Shown: positions 53,471 to 61,818 of the stretch, in pieces
Position numbering within the stretch: position 1 is the stretch's first letter
Layout of the letters: each line of letters opens with the position of its first letter
The notes under the pieces: generated by a model
Database searches by the model: none
What the model saw: only the letters and a program-made list of their open reading frames with translations
Told to the model about the DNA's origin: nothing
Translations under genes and position numbers: made by a program
Origin: Paenalcaligenes sp050487225
GTDB lineage: Bacteria > Pseudomonadota > Gammaproteobacteria > Burkholderiales > Burkholderiaceae_B
NCBI RefSeq assembly: GCF_050487225.1
Contig: NZ_JBKQGY010000003.1
Span: forward strand, 186,001 to 250,000
Reading direction: 5' to 3'
Length of the DNA stretch: 64,000 nucleotides

Positions 53471-54450
53471 TCTTGCTCATACGTTTTCGCTGCTTTACCA
53501 CGCCCCGTTGCTTTCAACATAGGGTGCTGCCCCATGTATTCGTGCAAGAAGTGTATAAAGCTAGTCGCCGCTGGTGATAACGCCCGCCCTTGTCGGGTAA
53601 ACAAATAAAAACTACGCGTGATCACGGGGCGATATAAGGCCCGCATTTCTAATTGGTACAGTTTGACTAATGGGGTGGCATAAGCCACGCAAATGGTCAC
53701 ACCCAAACCGGCATTCACCATCGCCAAGGCGGTAGACATAAAGGTGACTTCATTGGCTGGCTCTAACACCATGCCACGAATGGCGCCGTACAGATCCTCA
53801 GACAAACGCTCAATAAACTGCCCCTGCAACGAGATCAGCGGGTATTGCGTCAAATCTGACCAGCACACCCTACGCAGTTTTTCTAATGGGTGCCCCGGTG
53901 GGAACACTGCCATAAACGGCCCTTTAAAGAGTGCTTGAGCATGAATATCAGAATTGTTGTCTCGCTCTGGCCCTAAGCCTATGTCTACTTCACCCGAAAA
54001 CACCCGCGACACCACGCTTTCTACGGCGCAATCCACCAGCTTCACCCGTATGCCGGGGTAACGCTGCGTGTAAGCCGCGATAATGCCTGGCAATAAGGTG
54101 GACGACATCAACTGTGGAGCGGCAATACGCACCAACCCACTTTTGAGGTCTTTTAAGTTAGCCGACTCATCCAGCGCATGGTCTAGATCGTTCAGCACCT
54201 TTCCAATAATGGGTAATAAATCTTCCCCCACCTCGGATAACTGCAGCCTACGCGTGCTTCTATCAATCAGCACTAAGCCTAAAGCCGTCTCTAATTCTTT
54301 GATCAGCGCACTGACAGCAGACTGACTTACAAACAAGCTCTCAGCCGCCAACGAAAAGCTCCCCGTGCGTGCCACCGCCACAAAGGCGCGCAACTGCCGT
54401 AAGGTCACGTTACGCTTACTACGCAAAAGCTGTAATTGATCAGCAGACAC
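53467..54450 (-). CDS. LysR family transcriptional regulator
   Basis: A 327-residue LTTR. Its helix-turn-helix is in TLRQLRAFVAVARTGSFSLA followed by VSQSAVSALIKELETALGLV. The effector domain begins near RIAAPQLMSSTLLPGIIAAY. The start is GTG at 54450 with AAGGA seven bases upstream. It is divergent from the VOC-TRAP-FAH-maiA operon and is the obvious candidate for its regulator. It shares the last bases of its stop with the convergent PAS-LuxR gene. Confidence 0.92.
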   Translation of the reverse strand: MSADQLQLLRSKRNVTLRQLRAFVAVARTGSFSLAAESLFVSQSAVSALIKELETALGLVLIDRSTRRLQLSEVGEDLLPIIGKVLNDLDHALDESANLKDLKSGLVRIAAPQLMSSTLLPGIIAAYTQRYPGIRVKLVDCAVESVVSRVFSGEVDIGLGPERDNNSDIHAQALFKGPFMAVFPPGHPLEKLRRVCWSDLTQYPLISLQGQFIERLSEDLYGAIRGMVLEPANEVTFMSTALAMVNAGLGVTICVAYATPLVKLYQLEMRALYRPVITRSFYLFTRQGRALSPAATSFIHFLHEYMGQHPMLKATGRGKAAKTYEQD

Positions 54451-54491
54451 AACGTTTTCCTTATCTAATGGTTACCCCTAATTTATAAGGT

Positions 54492-54522
54492 AAATTGATA
54501 TAACAATCCATAAATATCATTT
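54492..54522. promoter_or_regulatory. A+T-rich inverted repeat in the LysR/VOC divergent region
   Basis: AAATTGATAT (54492-54501) and ATATCATTT (54514-54522) are inverted copies apart from one extra base. The position between a LysR gene and its likely target operon fits a LysR binding site. Confidence 0.4.
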
Positions 54523-54562
54523 GTTTTATAAGTAATTATGCCTTGTAATAGGTTCGTCACTG

Positions 54563-54617
54563 TGTGATCTGGGCCACTTCTGGCTCCTTATGTGGCTACA
54601 AGGCCCACATGGTCACA
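54563..54617 (+). promoter_or_regulatory. Structured leader before the VOC-TRAP operon
   Basis: TGTGA (54563-54567) and TGGGCC (54570-54575) can pair with GGCCCA (54602-54607) and TCACA (54613-54617). A competing stem GCCAC (54573-54577) with GTGGC (54592-54596) uses some of the same bases. The gene's ribosome site (AAGGGG) follows directly. This may be a folded leader RNA; whether it is transcribed is unknown. Confidence 0.35.
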
Positions 54618-54640
54618 GCTCTACCTTTAAGGGGACATCC

Positions 54641-55180
54641 ATGCAAATCAAAAAAATTCACCACGTTGCTTACCGCTGTAAAAACGCTAAGGAAACTGTG
54701 GAGTGGTACGGCAAGTACCTGAACATGCGTTTCATCCTAGCTATTGCTGAAAATGAAGTGCCTTCCACTAAAGAACCCGATCCTTACATGCACGTATTCT
54801 TGGATGCAGGTAACGGTAACGTATTGGCGTTTTTTGAGCTGCCTACCCGACCAGAAATGGGTCGTGACACGAACACACCTACCTGGGTGCAGCACTTGGC
54901 GCTAGAAGTAGATTCCGTAGACGACTTGATGCGCACTAAAGCCACTTTGGAAGCCGATGGCATTTCCGTGGTTGGCCCTACTGATCACACCATTTTCAAA
55001 TCCATCTATTTCTTTGATCCTAACGGCCACCGTCTGGAATTGGCTGCAAACACTGCGACCCCAGACATGAGCAAGAAACTGGACGACGTGAAATGGGCAA
55101 TGTTGGAAGAGTGGGATCGCACCAAAAAAGCCCCACAACATGCACAGTGGATGCATGACGGCAGCTATCAGGCCAACTAA
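54641..55180 (+). CDS. VOC family protein, candidate ring-cleavage dioxygenase
   Basis: A 179-residue vicinal-oxygen-chelate protein with two beta-alpha-beta-beta-beta modules (about 3-70 and 80-140). Candidate metal ligands are H8 (KIHHVAY), E66 (LAFFELP), H85 (WVQHLALEV) and E133 (GHRLELA), the full glyoxalase-type set. A C-terminal extension rich in Trp and basic residues (about 145-179) is unusual. AAGGGG seven bases upstream fixes the start. It heads the operon with a TRAP importer, FAH-family hydrolase and maleylacetoacetate isomerase, where a homogentisate or gentisate dioxygenase would be expected. The family includes dioxygenases, isomerases and lyases, so the reaction is inferred only. 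Confidence 0.8.
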   Translation: MQIKKIHHVAYRCKNAKETVEWYGKYLNMRFILAIAENEVPSTKEPDPYMHVFLDAGNGNVLAFFELPTRPEMGRDTNTPTWVQHLALEVDSVDDLMRTKATLEADGISVVGPTDHTIFKSIYFFDPNGHRLELAANTATPDMSKKLDDVKWAMLEEWDRTKKAPQHAQWMHDGSYQAN

Positions 55181-55195
55181 ACCTCTGGATCACGC

Positions 55196-55690
55196 ATGTT
55201 TCTTAAATCCCTGACACATTGGATCAACAAGGGGCTAGAGCTGTTTCTAGTCGTTTGCCTTGCCATCATGGCCGTACTGGTATTCGGTAATGTCATTCTG
55301 CGCTATGGCTTCGACTCGGGTATTGCTGTTTCGGAAGAATTAGCAAGACTGCTGTTTGTCTGGCTGATCTTCCTTGGCGCGGTGCTGGCAACTCGTCAGC
55401 ACGCCCACATTGCTTTTAATTCCTTTCTGGCCAAACGCTCGCCTACCTCCCGCAAGATTTTGGTAGCTATCAGCAGTTTATTCATGCTGGTTGGCGGCAT
55501 TATTTTCGTTATTGGCGGTTGGAAGCAAACCGTGATCAATATGGACAATAGCTACCCTGTGCTGGGCATTTCTTATGCTTGGTTGTACGGCACGGCTATT
55601 GTTTTTGGTGTGGGTTTAGCTTTGAGTACCATTTTGAATATGTGGGAAAGCATTACTAGCCCCACAGGCTTCCCAGGCGGAGACGAATAA
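55196..55690 (+). CDS. TRAP transporter small permease (DctQ)
   Basis: A 164-residue four-helix membrane subunit. ELFLVVCLAIMAVLVFGNVI, ISEELARLLFVWLIFLGAVL-type text (read here as VSEELARLLFVWLIFLGA) and RQHAHIAF are typical of DctQ. It associates with the large permease to couple sodium to solute uptake. It follows the VOC gene by 15 bases and precedes dctM by one base. Confidence 0.92.
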   Translation: MFLKSLTHWINKGLELFLVVCLAIMAVLVFGNVILRYGFDSGIAVSEELARLLFVWLIFLGAVLATRQHAHIAFNSFLAKRSPTSRKILVAISSLFMLVGGIIFVIGGWKQTVINMDNSYPVLGISYAWLYGTAIVFGVGLALSTILNMWESITSPTGFPGGDE

Positions 55691-55691
55691 C

Positions 55692-56975
55692 ATGACCGCC
55701 GTATTATTGTTTCTTGGCATTTTGGTTGGGCTGATTTTTATCGGCATGCCCATCGCCTTTGCCCTGCTGTTTTCTGCCATCAGCATCATGATGGCCACCG
55801 ACTCGTTCGATACCCAAATCGTGGTACAGAACGCTATTGGCGGCGCAGATAACTTCATTCTGATGGCAGTGCCGTTTTTCATTCTGGCTGGCGAGTTTAT
55901 GAACGCCGGCGGTTTGTCTAAACGTGTTGTGAATTTGGCTAGCGCCTTCTTTGGTCACCTACGTGGTGGTCTAGGTTACGTCACGATTTTTGCTGCTCTA
56001 CTGTTAGCCAGTTTGTCCGGTTCTGCCGTGGCAGATACGGCTGCGTTAGCAGCGATCTTGATGCCTATGATGCGCCAAGCTGGTTACGACCCTGCACGTG
56101 CAGGTGGTTTGATGGCGGCTGGCGGGATTATTGCCCCCGTATTGCCACCTTCCATCGGTTTGCTGCTGTTTGGTGTAGTGACCAACGTGTCCATTACCCG
56201 CCTGTTTATGGCTGGTATTGTGCCCGGTATTTTGATGGCCGTATCGCTGATCGTAGCGTGGTACTTAGTGTCCCGCAAAGATACTACGGTCACTATCAAC
56301 CCTCGCGTTCCTATGCGTGAGCGTTTGAAAGTGATGTACCAAAGCTTCTGGGCTCTACTGATGCCCGTGATCATTATTGGTGGTTTGCGCTTTGGTATTT
56401 TCACCCCTACAGAAGCCGCTGTAGTGGCTGCGGCGTACGCGCTGTTTGTAGGTACGGTGATTTACCGCGAACTCACCTGGAGCCGCATTTATCACTGCTT
56501 GCTGATGTCAGCCCGTTCATCGGCCGTGGTATTGATTTTGGCTGCATTGGCTATGGTGGCCTCTTACATGATCACCATCGCCGACATTCCTTACCAAGTT
56601 GGTGAGTGGATGGATGTCTTTACCGACAATCCTATCTTGTTGGTTGCTGTGATGATGGCTGTGGTCTTCACCGCAGGTATGGTGTTGGACATGATCCCAT
56701 TGGTGCTGATTTTTGCACCCGTGTTCGTGCCTATCGCTGTAGATGCTGGTGTAGACCCTGTGTACCTAGGCGTGCTGTTTGTGATGAACTGCGCGATTGG
56801 CATGATCGTGCCCCCAATTGGGGTGGTACTGAACGTCGTAAGCTCGCTGGGCAAGATCAGCATTGAACGCGCAACACGTGGTGTGATGCCTTTCTTGATC
56901 GCTGAGCTACTGATTTTGATACTGCTTATTTTGTTCCCACAGCTGGTTATCACACCTGCTTCGTGGTGGCGGTAA
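55692..56975 (+). CDS. TRAP transporter large permease (DctM)
   Basis: A 427-residue transport subunit with about 12 helices. GMPIAFALLFSAISIMMATD at the N-terminus, LSGSAVADTAALAAILMPMM, AAGGIIAPVLPPSIGLLLFG and GMIVPPIGVVLNVVSSLGKI are the TRAP-M hallmarks. It imports a carboxylate bound by the DctP protein encoded downstream. Confidence 0.95.
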   Translation: MTAVLLFLGILVGLIFIGMPIAFALLFSAISIMMATDSFDTQIVVQNAIGGADNFILMAVPFFILAGEFMNAGGLSKRVVNLASAFFGHLRGGLGYVTIFAALLLASLSGSAVADTAALAAILMPMMRQAGYDPARAGGLMAAGGIIAPVLPPSIGLLLFGVVTNVSITRLFMAGIVPGILMAVSLIVAWYLVSRKDTTVTINPRVPMRERLKVMYQSFWALLMPVIIIGGLRFGIFTPTEAAVVAAAYALFVGTVIYRELTWSRIYHCLLMSARSSAVVLILAALAMVASYMITIADIPYQVGEWMDVFTDNPILLVAVMMAVVFTAGMVLDMIPLVLIFAPVFVPIAVDAGVDPVYLGVLFVMNCAIGMIVPPIGVVLNVVSSLGKISIERATRGVMPFLIAELLILILLILFPQLVITPASWWR

Positions 56976-57006
56976 ACACAATACTTATTATTCTGGAGAT
57001 ATCCCT

Positions 57007-58020
57007 ATGCGCACTACGCTACTAAAAAAATTGGGTGTATTACTGGCTACCGGCCTGCTGTCCAGCGCCGCTGTTGCTCAGACTATTGATGCAAAATTTG
57101 CGGTAACACTGCCTAAAACTTCACACCAAGGTTTGGGTGTGGCGAAGTTTATTGATCTGGTCAAAGAGAAAAGTGATGGCCGCATCAAAATCCGCCCTTA
57201 CTACAACGCAGCGTTGGGTAACGACGTACAAGTAACCTCGGCTTTGCAAGGCGGCACCATTGAATTTACCGTGCCACAAACCTCTACCCTGACCGGTATG
57301 GTGCGTGAGTTTGAGATTCTGGATTACCCATTCTTGTTCGCTAACGAACAAGAAGCTGACACCATTTTGGATGGCGCTATTGGTCAGCGTTTGCTGGATC
57401 AATTGCCAGAAAAAGGCTTAGTAGGTTTGGCGTACTGGGAAAACGGTTTCTTCAACGCGACCAACAGCAAGCACCCTATTACTAAGCCTGAAGACTTCGA
57501 AGGCCTGAAATTCCGTGCCGTACAAGCCAAGATTTCTCAAGAAACTCTGAAAGCACTGGGCGCAAACCCTGTGTCCTTAGCTGTGCCTGAGATCTACACC
57601 GCATTGGAAACTCGCACCATCGACGGCCAAGGTACACCTACTGCTGTAACGTCATCCTTGAAACTGGGTGAAGTGCAGAAATACCTGTCGTTGACTAAAC
57701 ACTCCTACGGCGCATTCTTGCCTCTGGCATCCAAAAAATTCTGGGACAAACTGTCTGAAGCAGATCAACAGATCATCAAAGAAGCTGCTGAAGAAACCCG
57801 TATTTACCAGCGCGAAATTGCTCGCCAGCAAGCCGCTGACGCCCAAGCCGCTTTGGCCGCTCAAGGTTTAGAAGTTAACGAAGTAAGCGACGCCGAAATG
57901 GTTCGATTCCGCGAAAAAATGCAGCCTGTATGGGAAAGCTTTAACGCAGAAATCGGCCCTGAGTTCGCTGCTGAGACCTTCTCCGAAATCGAGAAGCTGC
58001 GCGCTGCTCCTGCTAACTAA
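57007..58020 (+). CDS. TRAP transporter solute-binding protein (DctP)
   Basis: A 337-residue periplasmic protein with a Sec signal (MRTTLLKKLGVLLATGLLSS, cleaved near AVAQ). The TRAP-P fold is seen in LPKTSHQGLGVAKFIDLVKE, GLKFRAVQAKISQETLKALG (the Arg normally binds the ligand carboxylate) and PEIYTALETRTIDGQ. The ligand is therefore an organic acid, perhaps aromatic. GGAGAT upstream marks the start. A hairpin after the stop probably stabilises its mRNA. Confidence 0.93.
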   Translation: MRTTLLKKLGVLLATGLLSSAAVAQTIDAKFAVTLPKTSHQGLGVAKFIDLVKEKSDGRIKIRPYYNAALGNDVQVTSALQGGTIEFTVPQTSTLTGMVREFEILDYPFLFANEQEADTILDGAIGQRLLDQLPEKGLVGLAYWENGFFNATNSKHPITKPEDFEGLKFRAVQAKISQETLKALGANPVSLAVPEIYTALETRTIDGQGTPTAVTSSLKLGEVQKYLSLTKHSYGAFLPLASKKFWDKLSEADQQIIKEAAEETRIYQREIARQQAADAQAALAAQGLEVNEVSDAEMVRFREKMQPVWESFNAEIGPEFAAETFSEIEKLRAAPAN

Positions 58021-58028
58021 TACAGCTG

Positions 58029-58045
58029 GGGCTACCGCGTAGCCC
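58029..58045 (+). repeat. Intercistronic hairpin after dctP
   Basis: GGGCTAC-CGC-GTAGCCC begins eight bases after the dctP stop. It has no T-run, so it is more likely a 3'-end stabiliser than a terminator, a common way to raise binding-protein levels. Confidence 0.6.
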
Positions 58046-58078
58046 TGCCCCACCAATTCCGAATAAGGAAAAGTCATT

Positions 58079-59092
58079 ATGAAACTTGCTACCCTGAAAC
58101 AAGGTGGCCGTGATGGTACCCTGATCGTTGTAGACCGGACATTGACACGCTACACGCCCGTGCCCCAGATCGCTGCCACCCTGCAAGCTGCCCTGGATAA
58201 CTGGGAGCAGGTTGCACCTCAGCTGCAAACCGTTTACGACGCATTGAACCGTAACGAAGTGGCTGATGCAAAACCCTTTGATAGCCAAGCCGTACATTCT
58301 CCACTGCCACGTGCTTACCAATGGGCAGATGGCTCTGCTTACGTGAACCACGTTGAATTGGTACGTCGTGCTCGTGGCGCTGAACTTCCAGCCTCGTTCT
58401 GGACTGACCCCTTGATGTACCAAGGCGGTTCCGACTCTTTCATCGGCCCACGTGACGATATTCCTGTTCCCTCTGAAGAATGGGGTATTGATCTGGAAGC
58501 CGAGATCGCTGTGATCACTGGCGATTTGCCTATTGGCGCTACACCAGAACAAACTGCCGGTGCTATCCGTTTGCTGATGCTGGTGAATGACGTATCGCTG
58601 CGTAACCTGATTCCAGGTGAATTGGCCAAAGGTTTTGGTTTCTTCCAATCCAAACCCGCTTCGGCTTTCTCGCCAGTAGCGGTGACACCAGACGAACTGG
58701 GCGATGCATGGCAAGACACCAAAGTACACCGTCCTTTGACTGTGCACCTGAATGGCAAACTGTTTGGTAACCCAGATGCTGGCACCGACATGACCTTCAA
58801 CTTTGCACAATTGGTCGCACACGTCACTAAGTCACGCGAAGTAGAAGCAGGTTCTATCATTGGTTCGGGTACGGTATCCAACAAACAGGGCAACCTGCAC
58901 GGTTCTTCCATTGAGAACGGTGGCGTAGGTTACTGCTGCTTGGCGGAAGTACGTATGTACGAAACCATTGAAACCGGTGCGCCACAAACACCGTTCTTGA
59001 AGTACGGCGACACTGTGAAAATTGAGATGCTGGATGCGCAAGGCCAAAGCATTTTTGGCTCTATTGAACAACGCGTAGTACCAAACTCCTAA
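58079..59092 (+). CDS. Fumarylacetoacetate hydrolase family protein (short type)
   Basis: A 337-residue FAH-fold hydrolase for C-C bond cleavage of a 2,4-diketo acid. GIDLEAEIAVITGDLP carries the metal-binding glutamates; LLMLVNDVSLRNLIP, FGFFQSKPASAFSPVAVTP and IIGSGTVSNKQ fit the family. The length matches the short FAH used in tyrosine breakdown by several proteobacteria rather than the 420-residue eukaryotic type. With maiA next to it, cleavage of fumarylacetoacetate (or fumarylpyruvate) is likely. AAGGAAAA lies upstream of the start. Confidence 0.88.
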   Translation: MKLATLKQGGRDGTLIVVDRTLTRYTPVPQIAATLQAALDNWEQVAPQLQTVYDALNRNEVADAKPFDSQAVHSPLPRAYQWADGSAYVNHVELVRRARGAELPASFWTDPLMYQGGSDSFIGPRDDIPVPSEEWGIDLEAEIAVITGDLPIGATPEQTAGAIRLLMLVNDVSLRNLIPGELAKGFGFFQSKPASAFSPVAVTPDELGDAWQDTKVHRPLTVHLNGKLFGNPDAGTDMTFNFAQLVAHVTKSREVEAGSIIGSGTVSNKQGNLHGSSIENGGVGYCCLAEVRMYETIETGAPQTPFLKYGDTVKIEMLDAQGQSIFGSIEQRVVPNS

Positions 59093-59105
59093 TCCACTAG
59101 GTGTG

Positions 59106-59128
59106 CCCGTCTGCGTGACGCAGGCGGG
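59106..59128 (+). repeat. Intercistronic hairpin between FAH and maiA
   Basis: CCCGTCTGCG pairs with CGCAGGCGGG (one G-U pair) around a 3-base loop. No T-run follows. It may act in mRNA processing between the two genes. Confidence 0.5.
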
Positions 59129-59151
59129 TAGCCCTCACCGGCCTAGATCCC

Positions 59152-59802
59152 ATGAAACTATATAGTTATTTCCGCAGTTCTGCGGCATATAGGGTTCGTA
59201 TTGCCCTCGCATTGAAAAAACTGCCTTTTGAGATCATCCCTGTGCACCTATTGCGGGATGGCGGACAGCAATATCAGCCTGCGTATTTGGCAAAAAACCC
59301 TATGGGCATAGTCCCCAGTCTGGAAACCGATGATGGCCTAACATTGACGCAGTCGTTAGCGATTATCGAGTATCTGGATGAGACCCACCCAGACGTCGCT
59401 TTACTGCCTGCTACGCCTGCTGAGCGTGCGCGTGTACGAGCTTTGGCGTTAACCATTGCCTGCGATATTCACCCCATCAACAATCTGCGCATCTTGAAGT
59501 ATTTGCAGAACACCTTGGGTGTGGATAACGATCAGAAAACCGAGTGGTATTTGCACTGGCTGAAACAAGGCTTGGCAGCTGTAGAAACCATGCTGGCAAA
59601 CGACCCTCATACGGGCACCTTCTGCCACGGCGATACACCCGGACTTGCCGACTGCTGCTTGATACCTCAGGTATTCAACGCTAAGCGTTTCAAGCTACCT
59701 ATGGAAGACTACCCTACGATTAGCCGTATCGTAGACGCTTGCGAAGCGCTACCCGCGTTTCATCAAGCTGCACCAGCGCAGCAACCCGACGCTGAGGCAT
59801 AA
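59152..59802 (+). CDS. maiA: Maleylacetoacetate isomerase
   Basis: A 216-residue zeta-class glutathione transferase that isomerises maleylacetoacetate (or maleylpyruvate) to the fumaryl form. The glutathione/catalytic motif is YFRSSAAYRVRIALALKKLP, followed by NPMGIVPSLETDDG, LTQSLAIIEYLDETHP, and the C-domain text CDIHPINNLRILKYL. It is the last gene of the operon, 59 bases after the FAH gene. Its presence implies a para-diol ring-cleavage product as substrate. Confidence 0.94.
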   Translation: MKLYSYFRSSAAYRVRIALALKKLPFEIIPVHLLRDGGQQYQPAYLAKNPMGIVPSLETDDGLTLTQSLAIIEYLDETHPDVALLPATPAERARVRALALTIACDIHPINNLRILKYLQNTLGVDNDQKTEWYLHWLKQGLAAVETMLANDPHTGTFCHGDTPGLADCCLIPQVFNAKRFKLPMEDYPTISRIVDACEALPAFHQAAPAQQPDAEA

Positions 59803-60140
59803 AATCGTATTCATCGCACACGCTGGGGACTGCGGAATACTTTTTGTGATTTGTACACCAAATCAAAAAAGTTTCCTCTCCGTCCCCCGGTTGTTCTGAC
59901 TGTGGATAGGTTTACTGCCCTTTCTGAAGCAATACTAGCTTCGTGTTTGCACGATGCAAAAAGGGGCAGAATAAAATGCCCCTTATCTTGTCGCAGAAGT
60001 ACTTATTATCTCAACAGCGACCATCGTAAAGCTCGTTGCAAGCAATGAAGGAAAGGCTATTGCATACAGTGGTTGATCCGTAGGTTTCAGCGTCTTTGCT
60101 TTCTACTTAGCAATCCCAAACGCTACGGACCAAGGGTAGA
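59803..60140. other. Intergenic region between maiA and the SDR gene
   Basis: These 338 bases hold no supported gene and no recognisable tRNA. A short open frame at 59851-60048 (65 codons) has no family resemblance. It includes a TTTGCA-CGA-TGCAAA palindrome (59946-59960) and a hairpin terminator (59961-59984). The rest, 59985-60140, shows nothing I can name. Confidence 0.6.
59961..59984. terminator. Terminator between the convergent maiA and phh operons
   Basis: AAGGGGCA (59961-59968) pairs with TGCCCCTT (59977-59984). On the minus strand a TTTTT run follows, so it best serves the SDR/phh transcript. On the plus strand the following ATCTTG is weaker. Confidence 0.75.
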
Positions 60141-60845
60141 TTAGCTCAGCCCAGTTACCGGCACGCAGGCACCGTGAATAGCACTGGCATCCTCTGATGC
60201 CAAAAAGCCAATGACTGCCGCCAGCTTCTCTGGACTGACCCAACGAGCTGGGTCTGCATCCGGCATAGCGTCACGGTTTTGTGGCGTATCAATGATAGTA
60301 GGCAATACACAATTTACATTAATGCCCTGCTCACGTAGCTCGGCTGCCATGCTTTCTGTGATACGACTTACCGCACTTTTTGCTGCAATGTAGGCGCCCA
60401 TATCAGCCAAACCTTGGCGTGATGCAAAAGCCCCTACGTTTACCACCTTGCCACTACCTTGTTGCAGCATGTGCGGTACCACAGCCTGTACTGTGTGCAA
60501 TACCGTCATAACGTTCATATCGTATTGCTGCTGCCAAGCTGCCAATGGCGTGGCATGCACGGGTTCACCCATGTGAAAACCACCCGCCACGTTGCACAAT
60601 ACATCAATGCGGCCAAACTGCTTCACAGCGTCTGCCACACCTTGCTGCAAGGCTTCAGGCTGCATCAAATCAGCCTGCAGGTAATACACGTTATCGCCTT
60701 CTGGCGCCACGGCTTCCAACGCTTTGCGGTTACGTGCCACCAGTACTAAGCGCGCGCCTTTTTTCGCAAAGTGCTGCGCTACCGCCTGCCCCAAATTACC
60801 ACCAGCGCCACTAATCATCACCACCGGTGAGTGCGTATTTTGCAT
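60141..60845 (-). CDS. SDR oxidoreductase resembling quinonoid dihydropteridine reductase
   Basis: A 234-residue SDR. The cofactor loop is MISGAGGNLGQAVAQHF, and the active site keeps Y152 and K156 (GAYIAAKSAV) but has Ala (A139) where classical SDRs have Ser. The loop LPTIIDTPQNRDAMPDAD closely resembles the LP-DTP-NR-MP-AD stretch of animal dihydropteridine reductase, which also lacks that Ser. It follows phhA by 38 bases on the same strand, so it is inferred to regenerate the tetrahydropterin of PhhA. The ATG at 60845 has AGGA seven bases upstream; a GTG at 60851 is too close. Confidence 0.82.
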   Translation of the reverse strand: MQNTHSPVVMISGAGGNLGQAVAQHFAKKGARLVLVARNRKALEAVAPEGDNVYYLQADLMQPEALQQGVADAVKQFGRIDVLCNVAGGFHMGEPVHATPLAAWQQQYDMNVMTVLHTVQAVVPHMLQQGSGKVVNVGAFASRQGLADMGAYIAAKSAVSRITESMAAELREQGINVNCVLPTIIDTPQNRDAMPDADPARWVSPEKLAAVIGFLASEDASAIHGACVPVTGLS

Positions 60846-60883
60846 GTTCACTTCCTGACTACGTTAAGAATTCAGCCTGACGC

Positions 60884-61789
60884 TTATTTCGCCACAGACT
60901 TTTTGTTTGCATGGTAACGGCCAGAGCCACGGTGATACACCGTATCCTCAGCCAAAATAGTACCGGGGTCTAAATCAGGGCGCGTTGCAATACGGTCATA
61001 GACCGGCTGGAAATCAATGGCTGCTAATTCCAGCAACGCATCCAGATCCTTGATCACAAAATAGCTTTCTTGGAAATCATCGATACGGTAATTGGTACAC
61101 ATCACCCTATCTAACTCAAACGCTATACGGTTAGGCGAATCGTCTTCTAAGCTAAAGACGCTTTCTGTGCGGGACGAGGCAATACCCGCACCGTAAATGC
61201 GTGGTGCACCATCTTCTAGCACTAAGCCGAACTCAACGGTGTACCAGTACACGCGAGCCAAACGGTGCAATACCCCTAATTCTTTAGCGCGCAAACCACC
61301 TTTGCCGTAGGCTTGAATGTAATCGGCAATGGCCGGGTTCATCAACATGGGCACGTGGCCGAACACGTCGTGAAACACGTCGGGTTCTTCTAGGTAATCC
61401 AGTTCATGCGGCTTGCGTATAAATTGCCCAGCAGGAAAGCGCCTATTGGCCAAGTGCTCAAAAAACACATCATCAGGCACCAACCCCGGCACGGCGACCA
61501 CTTGCCAACCCGTGTGCTTCATCAGCACCTCGCTCAACTGCTCGAAGTGCGGGATTTTGTCAGCAGAAATAGGCAGCTTTTTCATGCCTTCTACAAACTC
61601 TTTGCAGGCGCGCTGTGGCAACAATTTGGTTTGTCGCTCAAACAGTGTTTTCCATACGCCATGCTCGTCGGCCGTATAGCGATCCCACCCTTGATCAATG
61701 GTCCAATCGGCGCGTTCTGGCTGAAAGTTATCGCCCGCTGCCAAGCCATGCTTGGCGCTATCCAACGTACTGCTTTGTGCTTCTACCAT
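60884..61789 (-). CDS. phhA: Phenylalanine 4-monooxygenase
   Basis: A 301-residue iron- and tetrahydropterin-dependent hydroxylase turning phenylalanine into tyrosine. The iron triad is visible: H140 and H145 in PDVFHDVFGHVPML and E186 in YWYTVEFGLVLE. KPHELDYLEEPD and GAGIASSRTESVFSL are also typical. Length fits the single-domain bacterial type with no regulatory ACT domain. GGAGG eight bases upstream sets the start. It is between phhB and the SDR gene in one operon. Confidence 0.97.
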   Translation of the reverse strand: MVEAQSSTLDSAKHGLAAGDNFQPERADWTIDQGWDRYTADEHGVWKTLFERQTKLLPQRACKEFVEGMKKLPISADKIPHFEQLSEVLMKHTGWQVVAVPGLVPDDVFFEHLANRRFPAGQFIRKPHELDYLEEPDVFHDVFGHVPMLMNPAIADYIQAYGKGGLRAKELGVLHRLARVYWYTVEFGLVLEDGAPRIYGAGIASSRTESVFSLEDDSPNRIAFELDRVMCTNYRIDDFQESYFVIKDLDALLELAAIDFQPVYDRIATRPDLDPGTILAEDTVYHRGSGRYHANKKSVAK

Positions 61790-61818
61790 GTGGGTATCCT
61801 CCTGCTATCAAACCTGCA

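Noticed and set aside
58013..58822. A 269-codon open frame on the minus strand opposite the FAH-family gene
   Set aside because: No family resemblance; the opposite strand encodes a clearly conserved FAH domain with a ribosome site, and long antisense frames are expected from codon bias.
59803..60140. A tRNA, small RNA or short gene in the maiA-SDR gap
   Set aside because: No cloverleaf could be drawn and the 65-codon frame has no recognisable features; only a palindrome and a terminator are supported.
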